Source: Fusobacterium sp. (GTDB taxonomy: Bacteria > Fusobacteriota > Fusobacteriia > Fusobacteriales > Fusobacteriaceae). From it: a stretch of DNA of 14,107 nt. A program made the translations under genes and the position numbers. Location of the stretch: assembly GCA_020024855.1 (NCBI GenBank), contig JAHHTB010000033.1, forward strand, positions 1-14,107, given 5' to 3'. Numbering within the stretch: the stretch's first letter is position 1; each line of letters begins with the position of its first letter. This document shows positions 1-7,455 of this stretch, piece after piece. The notes below the pieces were generated by a model. The model was not told where the DNA came from, ran no database searches, and saw only the letters and a list, made by a program, of their open reading frames with translations.

Positions 1-39
1 AGAAATAATTAGACAAAAAATAAAAAATTCGGAGGAAAA

Positions 40-2373
40 ATGTCTCAAAAAAAATGGTGCATTTATTTTTTTATGCTATTTACATTGATTTTTAATTTTA
101 GTTTTGGAGATGATTATGGAAAAGTTTATACAAAAAAAGAAAAGATAGAAATAATAGAAAGACAAATAGAAGATTTGATGAAACAAAAAGCAGATCTAGA
201 ACTTTTGAAAAAGAGAATATCAGAAAGTAAAGTTAATATTAATAAACCTATTTCAGAAAATTATAGACCTAAAATTGCTCTTGTTTTAAGTGGTGGTGGA
301 GCCAAAGGAGCAGCTCATATAGGTGTGTTAAAAGTTCTTGAAAAATATAAAATACCAATTGATTATATAGTTGGGACAAGTGTTGGAAGTATAGTAGGAG
401 CTATGTATTCAACAGGTTATACCCCAGAAGAGATAGAAAATGTAGTTTTTAATTTAGATTTTATGGATTTGTTTTCAAATACAGAAGATAGAACTTTAAA
501 AAATATTTCAGATAGAATTGGATATATAGAAAGACCAATAAAAATAAGCATAGATAAAAATAATGAAATTTATTTTCCAAAAGGATTTGTTGATGGTGAA
601 TATTTATATCTTGAATTTAAAAAGATTTTTAATCATGTAAATGGAATAGAAGAGTTTGATAAACTTCCTATACCTTATAGAGCTATTACAACGGATTTAA
701 ATACAGGAAAAGAAGTTGTTTTAAAGAAAGGTGATTTAGCTAAATCAACTCTTATGAGTATGGCAATTCCATCAGTAATAGTTCCTGTTGAAGATGATAA
801 AAAATATTATGTAGATGGAGGAGTAATAGATAATTTTCCTATAATGGAGGCATTAAAAGAAAAAGCAGATATTATAATAGCAGTTGATATAACAAGTGAT
901 TCAGAAATTATAACAGATAAATCAAATATAATAAGTGTAGTTAATAAAATAGCAACTTATCAAGGTGATGAAAAAACAAAAGAGCAAAAAAAATATGCAG
1001 ATATTCTTATTGTTCCCAAGGTGAAAAATCATAATACCCTTGATTTTGGTTCTCTTGCAGAATTAGTGAAAGAGGGAGAGATGGCAGGAGAGCATTTTTC
1101 TCATATTTTGAAAAATATAAGTAATGAAAAAGAATTTAATAGTTATAAAGAGAGAACAAAAAAACTAAAACCTTTTGAAACAAAAATAAAGAATGTAAAA
1201 CTTGATGGAGCTGAGACTTTAAGTATAGAAGCTATTAAAAGTTTTATGCCTAAAAAAGAAACTTTAAAAATAGAAGATATAAATTTATGGGCAAAAGAGA
1301 TTTATAATCTTTCTTATGTAGATAGGGTATTTTATACAATAAAAGATGAAACAATAACTTTTTCAGTAAAAGAAAATAATGGATATAAACTTATGGCAGG
1401 AATAGGCTATATTTCAGATTATGGTTCTATTTTAAGTGTAGATTTAGATATTCCTCGTTTAAATAGATATAATCAAAATTATATTTTAAATTTTGAACTT
1501 TCAAAATATCCAAAAATTGGTTTAAGAAATAAAATGAAATTTGGTGTTGGTGATATTCAATTTATAGGTGGCTATGGTTTATCTTATGGGATGTCTCCAG
1601 TATTTTTCTATAAAAATGGAGATCAAGTATCAGAATACACATCAAATATTTTTAATGTTCAGTTAGATATAGGAACAAGTATTTTTAGAAATTATTTATT
1701 AGGTATGTCGTTGGGGTATAAAAATATCAGCAGTAGTTATAATAATGGAGAAAGAACTAACTTCACAACAGATAATATTAGAAATTATGGTTGGAGCAGT
1801 TTATACCTTCTTCACGATAATCTTAATAATTCTATTTTTCCTTCAAAAGGAAATTATAGTAATATAACAGGTTTCTCAGGAGTAGGTGTAGATAATCATA
1901 AAGAGTTTATAGGATATAATTATAAATTTGATGCTTATTTTCCATTTACTTCAAAATTTAGTGGTGGATTCTTCTTAAAAGGTGGAGAAATAGATATAAC
2001 AAATATAGGAAAGTCATATGAAGAAATGTTTAAATTAGGAGGATTGAGAGATACTAATACAGGTTTTAGAACAGTTGGATTCTATGGACTTCCTTATAGT
2101 GGAATAATTACAGATAAATTTTTATTAGGTGGTTTATCTCTTCAATATGAAGTGGCAAGAAATTTATATCTTATTGGAAAATACAATGTACTTACTTATA
2201 ATTCATCTCAATTATTTTATCAAGAGGATAGTAAATTTGGAGAAGATTATTATAATGGTTATGGAATAGGAATAGGCTGGGACACTTTTTTAGGACCAAT
2301 TGAAGCTGTGTTCACAAATGATATAGAGAAAGATGAAGCACTTTTCAATATCTTTTTTGGATACACTTTCTAA
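40..2373 (+). CDS. fplA: Patatin-like phospholipase, type Vd autotransporter (FplA-like)
   Basis: Predicted outer-membrane or surface phospholipase A of 777 residues. A hydrophobic signal peptide spans residues 1-23 (likely cleavage after SFG) and is followed by a charged, probably helical segment at 32-62. The patatin domain starts near residue 78: oxyanion-hole SGGGAKG (84-90), nucleophile Ser114 in GTSVGS, and catalytic Asp259 in VDGG (258-261), which completes the Ser-Asp dyad. A POTRA-like segment lies at about 384-446. The rest is aromatic-rich alternating beta sequence ending in FFGYTF, as expected of a BAM-inserted barrel with a terminal Phe. Patatin-POTRA-barrel is the type Vd arrangement (PlpD, Fusobacterium FplA), and the length is close to FplA. 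GGAGG at 31-35 fixes the ATG. No terminator is evident downstream, and its promoter lies outside the window. The family call is secure; the symbol is by resemblance. Confidence 0.9.
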   Translation: MSQKKWCIYFFMLFTLIFNFSFGDDYGKVYTKKEKIEIIERQIEDLMKQKADLELLKKRISESKVNINKPISENYRPKIALVLSGGGAKGAAHIGVLKVLEKYKIPIDYIVGTSVGSIVGAMYSTGYTPEEIENVVFNLDFMDLFSNTEDRTLKNISDRIGYIERPIKISIDKNNEIYFPKGFVDGEYLYLEFKKIFNHVNGIEEFDKLPIPYRAITTDLNTGKEVVLKKGDLAKSTLMSMAIPSVIVPVEDDKKYYVDGGVIDNFPIMEALKEKADIIIAVDITSDSEIITDKSNIISVVNKIATYQGDEKTKEQKKYADILIVPKVKNHNTLDFGSLAELVKEGEMAGEHFSHILKNISNEKEFNSYKERTKKLKPFETKIKNVKLDGAETLSIEAIKSFMPKKETLKIEDINLWAKEIYNLSYVDRVFYTIKDETITFSVKENNGYKLMAGIGYISDYGSILSVDLDIPRLNRYNQNYILNFELSKYPKIGLRNKMKFGVGDIQFIGGYGLSYGMSPVFFYKNGDQVSEYTSNIFNVQLDIGTSIFRNYLLGMSLGYKNISSSYNNGERTNFTTDNIRNYGWSSLYLLHDNLNNSIFPSKGNYSNITGFSGVGVDNHKEFIGYNYKFDAYFPFTSKFSGGFFLKGGEIDITNIGKSYEEMFKLGGLRDTNTGFRTVGFYGLPYSGIITDKFLLGGLSLQYEVARNLYLIGKYNVLTYNSSQLFYQEDSKFGEDYYNGYGIGIGWDTFLGPIEAVFTNDIEKDEALFNIFFGYTF

Positions 2374-2403
2374 TTTTTTCTGTACATTTTTAGAATATAA
2401 AAG

Positions 2404-2433
2404 TTGACAAAATATTTTATACTATAGTAAAAT
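2404..2433 (+). promoter_or_regulatory. Promoter of the riboswitch/purine operon
   Basis: A perfect -35 hexamer TTGACA lies at 2404-2409. A -10 candidate TAAAAT at 2428-2433 is 18 bases downstream. TATAGT at 2423-2428 matches the -10 consensus better but is only 13 bases away. With the first choice, transcription would begin near 2440, just before the first aptamer helix at 2444, as expected for a riboswitch leader. The -35 is convincing; the choice of -10 is inferred. Confidence 0.6.
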
Positions 2434-2443
2434 TTTAAGGTAT

Positions 2444-2506
2444 GCTCATATATACTTGTGATTGGACAAGAGTTTCTACGGTTAACCGTAATTAACCGCT
2501 ATGAGT
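2444..2506 (+). promoter_or_regulatory. Purine riboswitch aptamer, guanine/xanthine-type (C at specificity position)
   Basis: Three-way junction matching the purine riboswitch. P1 is 2444-2450 paired with 2500-2506 (core CTCATA/TATGAG). P2 is CTTGT/ACAAG (2455-2459 with 2466-2470), closing loop GATTGG. The invariant J2/3 stretch GTTTCTAC is at 2472-2479. P3 is CGGTTAA/TTAACCG (2479-2485 with 2492-2498), closing loop CCGTAA. The base just before the 3' strand of P1 is C2499, equivalent to C74, the specificity base. C indicates guanine, hypoxanthine or xanthine; U would mean adenine. GG in L2 and CC in L3 can form the conserved kissing pairs. Both loops are six bases instead of the usual seven, and P2 is short. 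The downstream permease and molybdenum hydroxylase fit a purine ligand. The family call is firm; the precise ligand is unproven. Confidence 0.93.
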
Positions 2507-2562
2507 TTTGCTCTTCCTCATCACTAATGTTTTTGGGTTAAAAACAATTAGGAGGTTTTTTT
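2501..2562 (+). promoter_or_regulatory. Riboswitch expression platform: SD-sequestering hairpin/terminator with competing antiterminator
   Basis: CTAATGTTTTT (2524-2534) pairs with AAAAAC-A-ATTAG (2540-2551, one bulged A). Below a four-base internal loop, CCTC (2516-2519) pairs with GAGG (2552-2555), which is most of the Shine-Dalgarno. Seven T residues (2556-2562) follow directly, so the element can act as an intrinsic terminator, as an SD mask, or both. The alternative pairing is P1 strand ATGAG (2501-2505) with CTCAT (2517-2521). This CTCAT is identical to the P1 5' strand (2445-2449), so the two copies compete. Ligand binding should stabilise P1, free the lower stem bases and shut expression off. 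The pairings are seen in the sequence; the OFF logic is inferred. Confidence 0.65.
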
Positions 2563-2563
2563 A

Positions 2564-3859
2564 ATGAGAAATTATTCACCATACCACATTGATGGTATAC
2601 CAAAATTATCAGAGGCAATTCCGTTAGGGTTACAACATGTTCTTGCGATGTTTGTAAGTAACTTAACACCAGTTATTATTGTGGCAGGAGCTTTAAATGT
2701 TCCTTTGGATATTAAGACAAATATGATACAAGCTTGTATGCTTATAGCAGGTATTAATACATTAGTACAAGCTTATACAATAGGACCTATTGGTGCAAGA
2801 TTACCTATTGTTGTTGGTATTAGTTTTACTTTTGTGCCTGTTGCAATTTCAATAGGATTAAAATATGGAATGGAAGGTATATTAGGAGCAGTTTTAGTAG
2901 GTGGATTTTTTGAAGCTTGTATAGGTCTTTGTATGAAGAAAATTAGACGTTTTTTTCCACCAGTAGTAACAGGAGTAGTAGTTTTATCTATAGGACTTTC
3001 ACTTATTCCAGTAGGAATAAATAGCTTTGCAGGTGGAGTTGGAGCTTCTGATTTTGGATCTTTTGTTAATTTAGGTTTAGGTGCAATAGTTCTTATAATA
3101 GTAATAATTTTAAAACAATTTACAAAAGGTATTACAAGTACAGGATCAGTTTTTATAGGGACAATTTTTGGATTTATAGTGGCACTTATCTTAGGAATAA
3201 CAGATTTATCTCCTATAAAAGAAATGCCATTTATAGCATTTCCAAAACCATTTTCTTATGGATTTACTTTTCATGTAGATGCAATTTTTGCAATGATGAT
3301 GATGTTTATAGTTTCAGCTGTTGAAACAGTAGGAGATATGTCTGGTGTTACAATGGGAGGAGCAGGAAGAGAAGTAACAGATAGAGAGTTATCTGGAGGA
3401 ATTTTAGCTGATGGTCTTGGTTGTGTTCTTGCATCAATTTTTTCAATCCTTCCAACAACTTCATTTAGTCAAAATACTGGTATAGTAACAATGACAGGAG
3501 TAATGAGTAGATTTGTTGTAGCAGTTGGTGCTATGTTCTTAATAGCAGGTGCTTTCTTCCCTAAATTAGGAGCATTATTAACAGTTGTACCTTCAAGTGT
3601 TATTGGGGGAAGTTTAGTTATGATTTTTGCAATGATATTTATAAGTGGTGTAAATCTTATAACAAAAGAGCCATTAAGAGGAAAAAATGCAGTAATTCTT
3701 TCAGTTTCTTTAGGAGTTGGTTATGGTCTTGGAGCAGTGCCAAATGCTTTAGTAAATTTTCCTGAAAGTGTAAAGCTTATTTTTGGTGGTTCTGGAATAG
3801 TTGTATCAGCATCAATTGCAGTAATCTTAAATATATTATTACCTAACGATAAGAAATAG
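2564..3859 (+). CDS. NCS2-family nucleobase permease (xanthine/uracil type)
   Basis: Inner-membrane nucleobase:cation symporter of 431 residues, very hydrophobic with about 12-14 membrane segments, typical of NCS2 (UraA/XanQ/PbuX). Family landmarks visible: Gln24-His25 in the first membrane segment (GLQHVLAMF), Glu254 in VETVGDMSG, Asp283 in LADGLG, and Gln303-Asn304 in TSFSQNTGIV, which correspond to the substrate-site Glu, Asp and QN motif of this family. It is the first gene after the purine riboswitch and lies 12 bases before a xanthine dehydrogenase-like gene set, so a purine base such as xanthine is the most likely cargo. Uracil is a less likely alternative. The SD GGAGG (2551-2555) lies inside the regulatory hairpin. 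No gene symbol is given because xanthine, urate and guanine transporters of this family cannot be separated by eye. Confidence 0.88.
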   Translation: MRNYSPYHIDGIPKLSEAIPLGLQHVLAMFVSNLTPVIIVAGALNVPLDIKTNMIQACMLIAGINTLVQAYTIGPIGARLPIVVGISFTFVPVAISIGLKYGMEGILGAVLVGGFFEACIGLCMKKIRRFFPPVVTGVVVLSIGLSLIPVGINSFAGGVGASDFGSFVNLGLGAIVLIIVIILKQFTKGITSTGSVFIGTIFGFIVALILGITDLSPIKEMPFIAFPKPFSYGFTFHVDAIFAMMMMFIVSAVETVGDMSGVTMGGAGREVTDRELSGGILADGLGCVLASIFSILPTTSFSQNTGIVTMTGVMSRFVVAVGAMFLIAGAFFPKLGALLTVVPSSVIGGSLVMIFAMIFISGVNLITKEPLRGKNAVILSVSLGVGYGLGAVPNALVNFPESVKLIFGGSGIVVSASIAVILNILLPNDKK

Positions 3860-3871
3860 AGGAGGATATTA

Positions 3872-4654
3872 TTGTTTACTTTTAAAAATTTCTTTGCAGC
3901 TTCAACAATTGAAGAAGCTTATGATGAATTAATAAAAAATAAGAAAAATGTGCTACTTGGTGGTACTTCTTATTTAAGAATGGGAAATACAAATTATAAT
4001 ACAGCAATAGATATTTCAAATGTTAGTGAGATTAATAAAATAATAGAAAAAGAAGACAGCTTTGAAATAGGTGCAATGGTTTCTTTTAGAGATATTGAAA
4101 CAAATAAACTTTTATTTAACTATTTTCCAGTTTTAGCTCATGCAGTAGAGGATGTTGTAGGAGTACAATTAAGAAATAATGTAAGAGTAGGTGCAACAGT
4201 TTTTACAAAGCATGGGTTTTCTGATTTAATTACAGCACTTTTATGTTTAGATTCATATGTTGTTCTTTATAAAGGTGGAGTTTTAAAACTTGAAGAATTT
4301 TTGAAAGAAAGACAGACAAGAAAAGATATTTTAACTAAAATCATTATAAAAAAAGAAAAATTGAAATCTTCTTTTCAATGTGTGAGAAAAAGTAAGGCAG
4401 ATTATTCTATTCTTAATTTAGCTATTTCAAAAAATGAAAAAGGCAAGGTTAGAATTTCTGTAGGAGCGAGACCAGGAAAAGCAGTTCTTGCTTATGAAAC
4501 AATGGAACATATTTCAAAAGGTTTTGATAAAAAAATAGCCTCTGAAATTATAAGAAGAGAATTAATATTTGATACTAATATGAGAGGTTCGAAAGAGTAT
4601 AGAGAACTTTTAAGTATGGCTCTTCTTGAAAAAGCTTTAATGGAGGTGGAGTAA
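3872..4654 (+). CDS. Molybdenum hydroxylase FAD-binding subunit (xanthine dehydrogenase family)
   Basis: The 260-residue FAD subunit of a three-subunit xanthine dehydrogenase-type enzyme. It takes electrons from the FeS subunit and passes them to NAD+ or another acceptor. The first flavin loop is at 29-36 (LGGTSYLR). The second is VQLRNNVRVGATV at 98-110, followed by the conserved SDLITALL (117-124). The C-terminal lobe shows VRKSKADYSILNLAIS (171-186). The usual second-loop Gly-Gly is Gly107-Ala108 here, a mild departure. The protein is shorter than typical FAD subunits of about 290 residues. The start is TTG at 3872, chosen because GAGGAGGA sits just upstream (3859-3866) and the reading begins the fold with MFTFKNFF. 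It lies 12 bases after the permease, and its stop shares one base with the next start (TAATG), implying translational coupling. Confidence 0.88.
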   Translation: MFTFKNFFAASTIEEAYDELIKNKKNVLLGGTSYLRMGNTNYNTAIDISNVSEINKIIEKEDSFEIGAMVSFRDIETNKLLFNYFPVLAHAVEDVVGVQLRNNVRVGATVFTKHGFSDLITALLCLDSYVVLYKGGVLKLEEFLKERQTRKDILTKIIIKKEKLKSSFQCVRKSKADYSILNLAISKNEKGKVRISVGARPGKAVLAYETMEHISKGFDKKIASEIIRRELIFDTNMRGSKEYRELLSMALLEKALMEVE

Positions 4655-5124
4655 TGATTTTAAATGTTGTTATTAATAATAGAAAAAAAGAGCTTCTTAT
4701 AGAAGATGATGAATATTTAGTTGATACTATGAGAAAAGCAGGTTATTTAAGTGTAAAAAGGGGTTGTGATACAGGAGCTTGTGGACTTTGTACAGTTCTT
4801 GTAGAAGGAAAACCCGTTCTTTCATGTAGTACTTTAGCAGCAAGAGTTATGAATAAAAAAGTAGAAACTATAGAAAATTATCCAAAAGAAGCTGAATTAT
4901 TAGCAAAACATTTAGCAGCCGAAGGAGCAGAGCAATGTGGATTTTGTGCACCAGGATTTACTCTTACAGTAATAGCTATGTTAAAAGAATTAAAAAACCC
5001 ATCAGATGAAGAAATATTGCATTATCTTAATGGAAATTTATGTAGATGTAGTGGATATGTTTCTCAATTAAGAGGAATAAAGGCTTATATGCAAGAGGTG
5101 ATGGATAATGAAAATAGTAAATAA
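4654..5124 (+). CDS. Molybdenum hydroxylase [2Fe-2S] subunit (xanthine dehydrogenase family)
   Basis: The 156-residue iron-sulfur subunit that relays electrons from the molybdenum centre to FAD. The N-terminal plant-ferredoxin-like cluster is ligated by Cys38, Cys43, Cys46 and Cys58 (CDTGACGLC then C after 11 residues). The C-terminal helical domain binds the second cluster through Cys95, Cys98, Cys130 and Cys132 (QCGFC and CRC). Gln94 just before Cys95 is the conserved residue near the pterin. All eight ligands are present, so the subunit looks intact. The family's usual CGFCTPG reads CGFCAPG here. Its ATG overlaps the FAD-subunit stop by one base, with GGAGGTGGAG upstream. Its 3' end overlaps the next gene by 17 bases. 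Length and domain order match CoxS/XdhC-type small subunits. Confidence 0.95.
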   Translation: MILNVVINNRKKELLIEDDEYLVDTMRKAGYLSVKRGCDTGACGLCTVLVEGKPVLSCSTLAARVMNKKVETIENYPKEAELLAKHLAAEGAEQCGFCAPGFTLTVIAMLKELKNPSDEEILHYLNGNLCRCSGYVSQLRGIKAYMQEVMDNENSK

Positions 5125-7366
5125 TTCAACACCTAAAGTTGATAGTATAAATCTTATTACAGGAAAACCTGTATATACAGATGATTTAGTTTTAAATAAT
5201 AATACTCTTATAATAAAACTGTTAAGAAGCCCTCATGCTTATGCAAAAATAAAATCAATTGATAAAAAGATGGCTTTACTTGTACCAGGTGTAGAGGCTG
5301 TTTATACTTTTGAAGATGTACCTAAAACAAGATTTACACCAGCTGGACAAAGTTATCCAGAGCCTTCTCCATATGATAGACGTCTTTTAGATGAATATGT
5401 TCGTTATGTTGGAGATCCTGTTGCAATAATTGCAGCAGAAAGTGAAAAAATTGCTTTAAAAGCAATGAAATTAATAAAAATTGAATATGAAGTTTTAGAA
5501 CCACTTCTTGATTATGAAAAAGCAACGACATCTCTAATAAAAGTTCATATGGAAGATGCTCATACAAATTATGATATAGGATATGATAGAAATAGAAATA
5601 TAGCTTCCCATCTTTTATATACAAAAGGAGATGTAGAATCAGGACTTTCTAATAGTGAGATAATAATAGAAAGAACTTATCGTACACAAGCCCAAATACA
5701 ATCTATGATGGAAACATATCGTTCATATAGTTTTTATGATGTAAATGGAAGATTAACAACGATTTCATCTACTCAGATACCTTTTCATGTAAGAAGACAT
5801 CTTTCAAGAATTTTAAATCTTGATGCTAGTAGAATTAGAGTAATTAAACCTAGAATAGGTGGAGGTTTTGGTGCAAAACAAACAATGGTTTGTGAGATGT
5901 ATTCAGCTTTTGTTACAATGATGACTAAAAAGCCTTCAAAAATAATTTTTACAAGAAAAGAAACACAAGTTTGTGGTAATACAAGACATGCTATGACTCT
6001 TAATGTAAAAATAGGTTCAGATAAAGAAGGAAATATAAAAGGAATTGATATAAAAGTAGTTTCAAATACAGGTGCTTATGGAGAACATGCTCCAACAGTA
6101 ACAGGATTAGTATCTTTTAAAACCTTCCCTTTATATGAAAAAATACCAATGAGAATGGAAGCTGATGTAGTATATACAAATACAATGGTTGGAGCAGCTT
6201 TTAGAGGATATGGTGCAACTCAAGGAACTTTTGCAGTAGAATCAATAGTTAATGAACTTGCAGATACTTTAAATATTTCTCCTATTGAAATAAGAATGAA
6301 AAATCTTGTTGAACCAGGAAAAGATAGTGGTGTTGCAAGTGGAAGTATAAAAAAATGTATTGAGATAGGAAAAGAAAAATTTAATTGGAATGATAGATAT
6401 CCAAGAAAAATTATGTCTAATGGAAAAATTAGAGGATATGGAATGGCAGTTACAATGCAAGGATCAGGAATAGCTGGAGTAGATACAGGATCTGCTATGG
6501 TAAGACTTAATGATGCAGGAAACTTTACTGTTTGTGTAGGTGTAACGGATATGGGACAAGGAAGTGACACTGTTGCAACTATGATGGCAGCTGAGATATT
6601 AGAAGTTCCTATGTCAGAAATAATAATAAATGCCAGTGATACAGATGTATCTCCATATGATCCTGGAGCATATGCATCAAGTGGAACTTATGTAACAGGA
6701 AAAGCTGTTGTTCTTGCTTGTGAAAAAATGAAAAAAGAGATTATAAAAACAGCAGCAATTATTTTAGAAACAACAGAAGATAATTTAATTTATTGTGGAA
6801 GTCATGTTGAAAGTATTGATAAAACAAAATCAATAACTATAAAAGATTTAGCTTTAAAATCAGTTTCTTTTGATTTAAGAAATCAATTAGCAACATCAGC
6901 AACATGGGGAAGTGAAACATCTCCACCACCATTTGTAGCAGGATTTGCAGAAGTGGAAATAGATCCTTCAACAGGAAAGTGTGAGGTACTTGATATTCTT
7001 TCAGTAGTTGATTGTGGTACACCAATAAATCCAAGTGCTGCAAGAGTACAGGTTGAAGGTGGAATGGCACAAGGAATAGGACTTGCTCTTTATGAAGATA
7101 TTATTTTCGATAAAAAAGGAAGAGTAATAACAGATAGTTTTATGCAATATAAAATTCCTTGTAGAAAAGATATTCATAAAATGGAAGTTGAGTTTAGTAG
7201 AAGTTATGAAGAAACAGGTCCTTTTGGGGCAAAGTCAATAGGAGAAGTAGTAATCAATACTCCTTCCCCAGCTATAGCAGCAGCTATAAAAAATGCAATA
7301 GGAGTAAATTTTAGAGAACTTCCTATAACATCAGAAGACATTTTAATAGGAATTTTGAATAAATAA
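5108..7366 (+). CDS. Molybdenum hydroxylase molybdopterin-binding catalytic subunit (xanthine dehydrogenase family)
   Basis: The 752-residue catalytic subunit, of normal length for the separate large subunit of bacterial xanthine dehydrogenase-type enzymes. The N-terminal alpha/beta hammerhead domain spans roughly 15-130. Molybdopterin-binding motifs follow: GGGFGAKQ (251-258), AAFRGYGATQG (363-373), MGQGSDT (482-488), GAYASSGTY (520-528) and GAKSIGE (707-713). By alignment to bovine XDH, Arg366 matches Arg880 (substrate binding), Glu713 matches catalytic Glu1261, and Gln258 replaces Glu802. Keeping Arg with a polar 802 position favours a purine over an aldehyde substrate, and the riboswitch and permease point the same way. 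The stretch METYRSYS (200-207) departs from the more usual MEP at this position. The ATG lies within the small-subunit gene with AGAGGTG upstream, suggesting coupling. The substrate (xanthine, hypoxanthine or another purine) is inferred. Confidence 0.93.
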   Translation: MKIVNNSTPKVDSINLITGKPVYTDDLVLNNNTLIIKLLRSPHAYAKIKSIDKKMALLVPGVEAVYTFEDVPKTRFTPAGQSYPEPSPYDRRLLDEYVRYVGDPVAIIAAESEKIALKAMKLIKIEYEVLEPLLDYEKATTSLIKVHMEDAHTNYDIGYDRNRNIASHLLYTKGDVESGLSNSEIIIERTYRTQAQIQSMMETYRSYSFYDVNGRLTTISSTQIPFHVRRHLSRILNLDASRIRVIKPRIGGGFGAKQTMVCEMYSAFVTMMTKKPSKIIFTRKETQVCGNTRHAMTLNVKIGSDKEGNIKGIDIKVVSNTGAYGEHAPTVTGLVSFKTFPLYEKIPMRMEADVVYTNTMVGAAFRGYGATQGTFAVESIVNELADTLNISPIEIRMKNLVEPGKDSGVASGSIKKCIEIGKEKFNWNDRYPRKIMSNGKIRGYGMAVTMQGSGIAGVDTGSAMVRLNDAGNFTVCVGVTDMGQGSDTVATMMAAEILEVPMSEIIINASDTDVSPYDPGAYASSGTYVTGKAVVLACEKMKKEIIKTAAIILETTEDNLIYCGSHVESIDKTKSITIKDLALKSVSFDLRNQLATSATWGSETSPPPFVAGFAEVEIDPSTGKCEVLDILSVVDCGTPINPSAARVQVEGGMAQGIGLALYEDIIFDKKGRVITDSFMQYKIPCRKDIHKMEVEFSRSYEETGPFGAKSIGEVVINTPSPAIAAAIKNAIGVNFRELPITSEDILIGILNK

Positions 7367-7378
7367 TATTAATAATAG

Positions 7379-7426
7379 AAACCGACCTACTTTTACAATA
7401 TTATATAGTGTCGGTTTTTATTTTTT
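7379..7426 (+). terminator. Intrinsic terminator of the purine operon
   Basis: AAACCGAC (7379-7386) pairs perfectly with GTCGGTTT (7410-7417). An inner CTA/TAG pairing (7387-7389 with 7406-7408) leaves one bulged T. The stem is followed by a T-rich tail to 7426. It sits about a dozen bases after the catalytic-subunit stop and separates that operon from the transporter gene. Confidence 0.88.
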
Positions 7427-7455
7427 ATAAATAATAATTTAGTTAAGGAGAAAAA

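Noticed and set aside
2374..2403. Terminator after the phospholipase gene
   Set aside because: Only T-rich sequence without an inverted repeat; no stem could be drawn.
2444..2506. Adenine or 2'-deoxyguanosine specificity for the aptamer
   Set aside because: The specificity base is C rather than T (adenine), and J2/3 reads the standard TTTCTAC without the changes known for the deoxyguanosine class.
5334..7070. Several minus-strand open frames within the catalytic-subunit gene (63-116 codons)
   Set aside because: They are antisense to a clearly conserved protein, lack recognisable motifs or good ribosome binding sites, and have low-complexity Leu/Phe/Ile/Ser-rich translations typical of A+T-rich shadow frames.
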